From: Hibiscus mutabilis
Lineage: Eukaryota; Streptophyta; Magnoliopsida; Malvales; Malvaceae
Reading direction: 5' to 3'
DNA: 64,000 nucleotides
Assembly (NCBI GenBank): GCA_019671005.1
Contig: CM033728.1
Coordinates: 28,781,099-28,845,098 of the forward strand
This document shows, in pieces, positions 57,286 through 64,000 of this stretch (positions within the stretch are counted from its first letter, which is position 1; each line of letters opens with the position of its first letter). Under the pieces are notes generated by a model, which worked only from the letters and a program-made list of their open reading frames with translations, did not search any database and was not told where the DNA came from. Made by a program: the position numbers and the translations under genes.

Positions 57286-58804
57286 TGTTGCGCGTAATAA
57301 GTGCTACGCAAATGTGCAAGTATACACGTCGCAAGTTATAGTATAAAAGATATCATCTCCATAGGGATTGGTGCTACTTCAAGAATCTAGTCTCTTGCAC
57401 TGTAAAAAGTAAAAACACAAGTAAAGGATTATAGAAGTTTTAACTAATAACTAAACTAGAAAGCAATTAAGTAAATGAAAAGATGAATTCAAATGAGAGA
57501 GAGATAGGCCAGGTTATCGTGAGTTGAGGTGTGATAGCCGATTGGATCGTCTTGGTAAAAGAGTGCACGGGCAATTCAGTTGCCGTGGCAACTTGCACAA
57601 CGGGGTTGCCTGGGCAACTACTTGGGCGTGTGGGCAGCAACCTTCAAGGTTCGGCAGAGCGTTCTTCAATGGTTTCTTCTTATCCCTAAGTCGAAACTCT
57701 AGCTACTTGTGCATGCCTTGACAATACATCCCTGCGTGAATCAAGGGTGAACAACAACCAATCTTGCGCTCCTCTTAGCCGTTGAAATCCTTAACTTATT
57801 CCTAAGCCGGATTAATCTTCACCATCAATAGATTGAATAAAGATCATATTCATTCGTTTCTTGAATCTAACTCTCCCGATATTAGATAAATAGATGTAAT
57901 CACGAGATCCTCTCCCAATTCACTCGCAAACAAGAATAAGAACCAAGAATGAATAAACCTTGAATAGAAAAGTGCAAACTCTTATTACCTAAACAAAAAC
58001 CAATAGTTTCTCACAACCACAAAACACAATAACCATAGCCAATTAGATTTAGTTCATGGCTAGGTTCCAAAGAAACACAAGATAAACAATCCCTAGCATG
58101 AACCCAATCGAACAAGGAAGAAAAGATGAAGCTTGTCGAAAATCCCTTGCCCTAGATGCTTGCCGAAAATTCCCCTTGCTTCCTCTCTTGGACTTGTCGA
58201 AATTTCCCCTCTTGCTCTCTCTATAGTTGTCGAAATCTCCTTGCTATTTATAGGGCTAGGCCAAAGTCCTTCTTTGAGGAGGAGTTTGAGTTGGAATTAA
58301 ATTATCTTTAAAGAATATAATTCTTTATTATAATTTTATTCCTATTAGAACTTCTCCTATCTTATTGGAATTTAATTCTTCTTTAATCACTGCATGGCAA
58401 TCAAATTCCTTTGGGCTTGGGCCTTGCTCCATGTCATCTTGGGCTTGTAAAGTCATTAATTTCAACATCCCTATTACATTTTCTCTTTGTCGACAATTGC
58501 CATGGCAACTGGCTCGGCGTCTCCTTCATGCATTGCCCTGGCAACTAGCTCGGCATATCCTTCATGCATTGCCCTGGCAACTAGCTCGGCATTGCTTTGG
58601 CAAGTGATCCTGCACATACACACACAAAGCACACCAAAGCAGCATCTTTTCCACAAAAACTACCAAGTTATGTAATCAAGCTCAACGATGGAAGTAAACA
58701 TGGATTAATGCATGAATGGCTAACTATGCAACTAATATGTGCCTAAGTCTAACAATAATATGAGTAAAAAGGGTAAGAAAAATAGTACTTTTGAACACTT
58801 ATCA
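57286..58804 (-). repeat. Right Athila LTR (5' LTR of copy 2)
   Basis: 1519 bp. Differs from the left LTR by scattered substitutions and a deletion of part of the 'gggcaactagttgggcaac' segment (near 57617). Minus-strand TATA box (CTATAAATAG) at about 58244-58254. Dyads at 57580-57591 and 57606-57617. Confidence 0.93.
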
Positions 58805-60675
58805 GTGACTAAAATGTAAAGTTTTCAAAACTGTTTTGGTGACTAAATCATAAAAGGGTCAAAACTTAGGATCTTTAAGGAGCCAATTTACCAAAGTTTT
58901 TTATCAAATTTTTACCTTAATTTAGGATATTTTTAAATGGTTTTTAAAAGGTTAATAAATGAAAATAAAATAGATTTGATTAAAAAGATTTTTAAAAGCC
59001 AAATTCATTTTCTTACGTAACTACTTTTGCTCTCAACTTTCTCATCAGCCAAACTATCGATTTTACTCTAAAATGCTCAGGAATCATTCCTTTTTGATTT
59101 CATCGTGATTTCTTAATTGATTCCTTTGATTTCTACACCAAATCCTATTTGTTTTCTTGGAGATTTCACTCAAATCTTGCCAATTAAGGGGGAAATCAAC
59201 AATTAGAGGCGATTTTCATTTCTCTCCTCTAATTAAAGGTTCTTTACTAAAATTTCCAAGTTCTTGATCCTTTACAATTGATTTTTGTTATGTATTTATG
59301 ATTAAATCATGATTAAATGGTTTTAATTGAGTTTTGATTAGAAGTTTGATGAATCTTGATATGGATCTAGTTTATGTTGATTCTAATTAATTTAGATCAC
59401 TTGTAAGAGATGTTTTAATTTTATGAGAAGAGGTTAATAAAAGGAATCTCGAAACTAAGTGAATTGCTAATTTTCTAGGGTGATCTTGGTGTTGGAAGGT
59501 TGCTGGAGATATAAGGTTGATATATTATTGTTTTGGATGTTAATTGATGATGTTAAGAAGCTAAAATAGTTATGTTATGGTTGGACTTTGTTTAGGATGA
59601 GTTTGGTGATGATTTCGGTTATCTTAAGGAAGCGTTTGATAGTTTTAGTGAGACAAAGTTGATAAGATGTGTTGATGTGATTAGAGATGCATGGAAATGC
59701 ATTAATCCTGTATTTTTGTGTGGGTAAAATAGAGGAGACAGATCCTTCATCTTTTGGTGAGGCTCCGAAGGCTTCAGAAGCTTGATTTTGCATCGACAAG
59801 TGGAGCGTTGTGTTGTCGATAAGTAAAAACGTGGTTTACTACTTTATAAAGGTTTGAAGGTGATTTTTGGGAGTTTAGATTAAGTTTGAAACATTTTTCT
59901 AAGATTGGAAGTAAGTATTGGACGTTCTCGCTCTCGTTTTCGGTTTTGCAAAATACAATCTCATGCACATGTTATGATTTTGATTACCACTGTTATATGC
60001 ATGTTTTAGAAATGAAAGATGTTGCAAATGGTCATATGTGATGATTATTGAGTATGGCAAATTATTTATGAAAAGATTTTTGAGATTACTAGGATACATG
60101 GTTCATTGTATTTGAAATTGGTTTGGTTTGATGCATATGTAAAAATAGTGAGGTAATGTGGTTTTATGAAATATATTGGCAAGTGGCAATGATTAAATGT
60201 TATCGAATATAGTTGGCATGTCATGGGGTTTAAAGTGCACTATAATAAGTTGCCTCATGTGTGTTGAGGGGTCAAGAGTGTGCCAATTCTCCCGCTGGTG
60301 GATTTATACATCATAATCGTTGAGGGGTAGTAGTACCATGCTTCAGTTCGAGGATTTATGTGAAGTAGTCGAATGAACCACTTCAGAAATCTGTGCATCT
60401 GATGTGTTTTTATAAATAGAATGAAATGGTTTTGGGTCACTTGAATGCCAATATATGATTTAATGTATCATGGGAAATAGATTATGTTTTGTATAATAAG
60501 GTTTATACAAGTGGTGCTCTTTAAGCTTGCTATTTTGAGTTTTTAGCATTAGAAAGCTTAAATTGAGGTTTATGCTAGAAATCCATGATACATGTGTTAC
60601 AAATGTTTCAAATGTGCATGTTTTGGAAAGACAGTAGAAGCATGAGATGTTTTTGGCATGAGATTTAATACATGT
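58805..60675 (+). repeat. Gypsy LTR, second part
   Basis: Continues the LTR begun at 40416, starting with the second GTGAC. AT-rich, no frames of note. It is cut at 60675 by the next element, so its right end is outside the window. Confidence 0.75.
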
Positions 60676-63480
60676 TGTAATACCCGAATTTTAATAGGGC
60701 TAATAACTAAATAAATAATAGATAGGTAAATAAATCAGCCATTATAAAAAATATCCAAATAATGTCCAAATGTTCTTTTACAAGTCAAAATCCCAAATTC
60801 AAGCCCAATACACAAAACTCCCTCTCTTTCGGATACATGGCAAAACAAACACAAATGGCCAAATTCATAGTTTTCCGGCCCAAATAACTAAACAAATACA
60901 CAATCCAGTCCAAAACTTGCTTTCCCGCTTAAATTAGTATCTAAAGTGCCACGTGGTGTCCCTGGATTGGCTCTAATTAAGTTCACTAGGATTCTGGTTT
61001 TGGTGATGTCATCAACTGAGACCCCTATATAAAGGAAGAGAGAGAGTGTTAGTAAAAATTAATAAAAAATCATTAAAAATAATAAATAAACTAATAAATA
61101 TAATTAATATAGTAATAATTAAGGAGAGAGAGAAGCTTACATCGGAAGCCAAATCGCCATGGAAGAGGAAACGATCACCGGAGCTGGGCCTCCAGAGACG
61201 TGGACAGACGTCGAAAACATGAACGATCGCCGGAGTTGAAGATCAGAATATCGATTTTACGGCTGAGAAGGTATAACCTCTTCTCTGTTTTAGTTTCCTG
61301 CAAAATAATGCTAAACGTCAGTTCGATATAAAAAAACAAAATGAAATAGCGAAAGTGGTGGCCAAAAACTCATCTTTACGATGGCTATAGTAATTTGTTT
61401 TCATGGTGGAGTTAAAGAGGGAGAGGGCTTCGAGTAGCTTCTAGGTGGTTGATTCAATCAAATCGGGGCCTAGTTTAGGTTTTTCGATGAAAAATGATAT
61501 TTTTTTGGGTTTTTAGGGTTCGAAAGAAGCTCTGGCGCGGTTGTCGAAAATTGCCTTGCGACAGTCGAAAATCGCCCCGCCGTGACCAAAGCTCAAACGA
61601 TGGCAAAAAATCTTTATTCTTCAGCCGGCATCACCTGCGGTGGTCAGGATTCGAATCCCGGTGGCCGGTGAACACCTGAAGGTCACCAGAGTGTGGTGGC
61701 ACAAGATTGAGTAGCGGCAAGTGCGGCAGAAAGTGGAGGGGAAAGAAGAACTTCGTTGAGTTCTTGATAAACACAATGAAGATTCATCCAAAACTCATGG
61801 ATTTTGATCCAAATTGAGTGAGTGTTCTGGGTTTATACATGTTAGGGACGAGAGGATTTCGGGTAGAGAGAGATATAGGAGAGAGATGGGAAATGAAGGA
61901 AATGAGGGGATAAAGCTAGAAATGAGGCTTTTATAGCTTGCCCAAAACGCCGCCGTTTTGGTAGCGGGTCAGGGGGAGATCCGCACACCTACATACGGAT
62001 TCCCTTTGGTTTTTTCCTAAAGGTTTGCCATTCTTTCAATTAAGTCCCCGTTTCCCTCTCATTTCTCCCTTAGGTTTTGTAATTCTTTCAATTAGGTCCC
62101 TCGTCTCCCTTCTTTGAATCCCATATTTGTAATGCTTGCATTTTGGTCACTATTAGTTTTTGCAATTGGGTATCAAATGTTGTAATTGTTTCAATTTGGA
62201 CCTTACAGTAATAAAATGAGTCTTATATTTCAGTTTGTTTTCAATTTAATCATCTAGTTAATTGTTCTATTTAATTTAATGTAATTAATTTAATTGTTTG
62301 ATGCATTTTTAAATTATGCATATAGTTTTAATGTTAGCCAATTTAGTCACCTAGTTTAAATTAATTATTAGAGCCTTAGTTAGGTTTTTTCTAATTGGGG
62401 ATTTAATAATTAAATAGGGTAGATAACTATAGTAATTAGATGTATATTAAATATAATTTTAGAATCCAAGTTGGATGGTGTCCCATTGTTTACAATGGGG
62501 TGTTATCACAATATGGATCTCAATAAATTATATCTAATATATGTACTTCACTTATAATTGAATTTTAATCTAGTTCTTAAATTAACACAAAACAATTAAT
62601 TAAATACATTGTAGTTAATTAAATGTATATCGAATAGGATCTTTGAGGTTCAAATCTGGATGGTGTTCCATTGTTTACAATGGGGTGTTAGCTCAGCCCT
62701 GGTCATAAAGGTGTATATTCGATATACATTTTCATATATAATATTGAATAAAAATTGTTAGAGCCTTAATTAAGACTAGAACTTTAATTAATTAGAAGAA
62801 TTAATTAATTAGGAATATGATTAATTTAAGGGCATTAAATATATGAAGGTGTTCAAGAAATTGGCATTTTCACATGAAAGCCATTAAATTAATTAATATT
62901 CATAGATTTAAACAATTAATTAAATAAAGCCTTTTAAGAATCGGACTTAAAATTGACAAGACAATAAAGTATCATTCATTAAAAACCTTTTATGTTGGAA
63001 ATTTATTTTTAAATACGAATAGGGGTGCCACCTAACGGGGTTCTTTTAATCTCGTATTCGAACAAAATGAATTTCCTTATAAAATGATATCTGCATTTGG
63101 AATTTAAATTCAATTAATAATTATAGGATAAATTAAATTCAAATAATTATTCGAAATGCCAAAATGCCACGTAAAATTAAAGGTATCGATAACGGGCGTT
63201 TGTAGAGGTGTTAATCCTTCCTTACATGTAACCGACTCCCGAACCCAATTTTTTTAAGACATAATCTATGGTTTGTTTTTCCAATGTCCGGTCTACCTCG
63301 AAGTGATCGGTGGCGACTCCAAACTTTTTTTTAAAAAAATAAATAAATGAAAATCCGATTTAATACGAAAACCCTAAATTTTCAAGATTAAATTAAAAAA
63401 GACTAGAAAACCCTAATTTTCCAAAAGATTGATCGTCAGGCTATTTTACACGTCCTGGTTTTCAAAAAATGGTCGCGACA
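60676..63480 (+). repeat. 5' LTR of the second Tat/Ogre-like element
   Basis: 2.8 kb. Shares its last ~300 bases ('ccgactcccgaacccaa', 'cggtggcgactcc') with the LTRs at 21732 and 28609. It also contains a duplicated 'gatggtgt.ccattgtttacaatggggtgtta' segment at 62472-62504 and 62658-62690. Confidence 0.82.
61025..61034 (+). promoter_or_regulatory. LTR TATA box
   Basis: ctatataaag in the Tat LTR, followed by purine-rich 'gaagagagagagtg' sequence; a plausible RNA polymerase II start lies about 30 bases downstream. Confidence 0.55.
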
Positions 63481-63483
63481 GCT

Positions 63484-63501
63484 CGGCGACTCCACTGGGG
63501 A
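63484..63501 (+). other. Tat/Ogre primer binding site
   Basis: cggcgactccactgggga, three bases after the LTR end. The complementary tRNA is tRNA-Arg in Ogre elements as I recall it. Confidence 0.8.
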
Positions 63502-64000
63502 CATTTAAAAAACCGATAGTCAGGCCTAATTAATTTTATATGGCATTTTGGACAGTAATTTGAAATTACTTTTTCCATAATTATTGGATGAATTTTCTGG
63601 AAAAATGCAGGTAGCTTTTTCTTGTGTGATATAAATTGTCATTCATGCATAAGCCTTATACCCAGACTTTTCACCCTTAAGTGGGAGTGAGGCATGATCT
63701 TACACGAGTTATTCAGCTCCGTGATTGGATTTTGTCGTCCTTCCGGTATACCAACCTTATACACTGTGAGGTTACACATTCGCTATAAGGGGTTGTGTAC
63801 TCTCGAATCGATGTCTTACTAGTCCAGTAACGACAGTTTGGGTACCCAGAGTCTAGATCAAAACCCACATGCTGTAATAGAAGCCTACCCCACTAGAGCC
63901 ATACAGGGACCTAGAACAGGGTGCTGCTGATTTAAATTTACTTCTCTGGTTATTTTTCTTGTGTGCAAAATAAACTGTTCTCTGGTTAATTTTGCGCAAT

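Larger units (their letters stand above)
40645..58804 (-). mobile_element. Athila-like Ty3 locus: LTR-interior-LTR-interior-LTR
   Basis: An 18,160-bp unit flanked by GTGAC on both sides. LTRs at 40645-42194 and 57286-58804 start TGTTGCGCG and end CACTTATCA; a third, partial LTR ends at 50241. All interiors run on the minus strand: primer site and gag on the right, polypurine tract on the left. Protein order gag, protease, reverse transcriptase, RNase H, integrase, and signatures such as FMDDFSVF and CRMDYRKLN-type RVCMDYRKLNKATRKDHFPL, fit the Athila lineage. One outer target duplication shows that it entered as one element and became tandem afterwards, or that the tandem is an assembly product. 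Both interiors share the same stops after KPR in RNase H and after EHKA in integrase, so the parent was already defective. Confidence 0.92.
60676..64000 (+). mobile_element. Second Tat/Ogre-like element, 5' LTR and leader
   Basis: 5' LTR 60676-63480 (TGTAATACCCG to GTCGCGACA), primer site 63484-63501, then a leader matching the one at 33682-33960. The primer site and leader are much better preserved than in the element at 28609, so this is younger. Interior genes lie beyond the window. Confidence 0.82.

Noticed and set aside
60645..60676. Right end of the gypsy LTR begun at 40416
   Set aside because: The break at 60676 is the start of another LTR (TGTAATACCCG), so the true end is probably outside the window.

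Overview
This window is nuclear DNA from a flowering plant, probably a dicot. It is AT-rich, most of it is made of nested LTR retrotransposons, and the only host gene is an intron-containing relic of a plant mitochondrial NAD-dependent malic enzyme. Several LTRs with 'cacttcggtg' style repeats remind me of Malvaceae genomes such as cotton, but that is an impression and not a demonstrated identification. I see no intact protein-coding host gene, no rRNA or tRNA gene and no CRISPR array.

Layout. 1-5125 is the end of a decayed Ty3/gypsy element (+ strand) whose 3.2 kb LTR carries a piece resembling the promoter half of 5S rRNA and arrays of short repeats. It sits inside the LTR of a second, minus-strand gypsy-type element (5126-11414) that has 2.7 kb LTRs, a tRNA-iMet primer site and an apparently non-coding 3.3 kb interior. 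11415-12237 holds a LINE-tail relic. 12238-26479 is the malic enzyme pseudogene (+ strand): 13 exon relics covering only the C-terminal half. It carries a chromovirus (12447-18122), a Mutator-type MITE with a perfect 9-bp target duplication (18326-18802) and a 3.1 kb solo LTR with a perfect 5-bp duplication (21732-24871) in its introns. Lesions include a lost splice donor, a lost nucleotide-binding loop, a stop codon and frameshifts.

26480-28497 is pseudogene flank with a probable terminal-inverted-repeat element. From 28498 to the end is one nest. A minus-strand Copia LTR (28498-28608 continuing at 40034-40396) was split by a Tat/Ogre-like element (28609-40033), which itself took a solo gypsy LTR at 30873-33681 and carries a 76-bp tandem array near its 3' end. 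Next to the Copia polypurine tract another gypsy LTR starts (40416), was split by an 18.2 kb Athila-like locus (40645-58804, target duplication GTGAC), continues at 58805-60675 and is interrupted again by a second Tat/Ogre-like element (60676 to beyond the window).

The Athila locus has the order LTR-interior-LTR-interior-LTR, all on the minus strand. Its two interiors are almost identical but broken at different single-base indels, and the middle LTR begins with an interleaved mosaic of LTR and gag-leader sequence. This is either a real tandem recombination product or an assembly/consensus problem. The least explained signal in the window is a 12-bp dyad, TTGCC-NN-GGCAA, scattered more than twenty times through the LTRs, untranslated regions and several reading frames of this Athila family and apparently absent from its neighbours. 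A good second candidate is the 5S rRNA-like internal promoter inside the gypsy LTR at 2275-2330.
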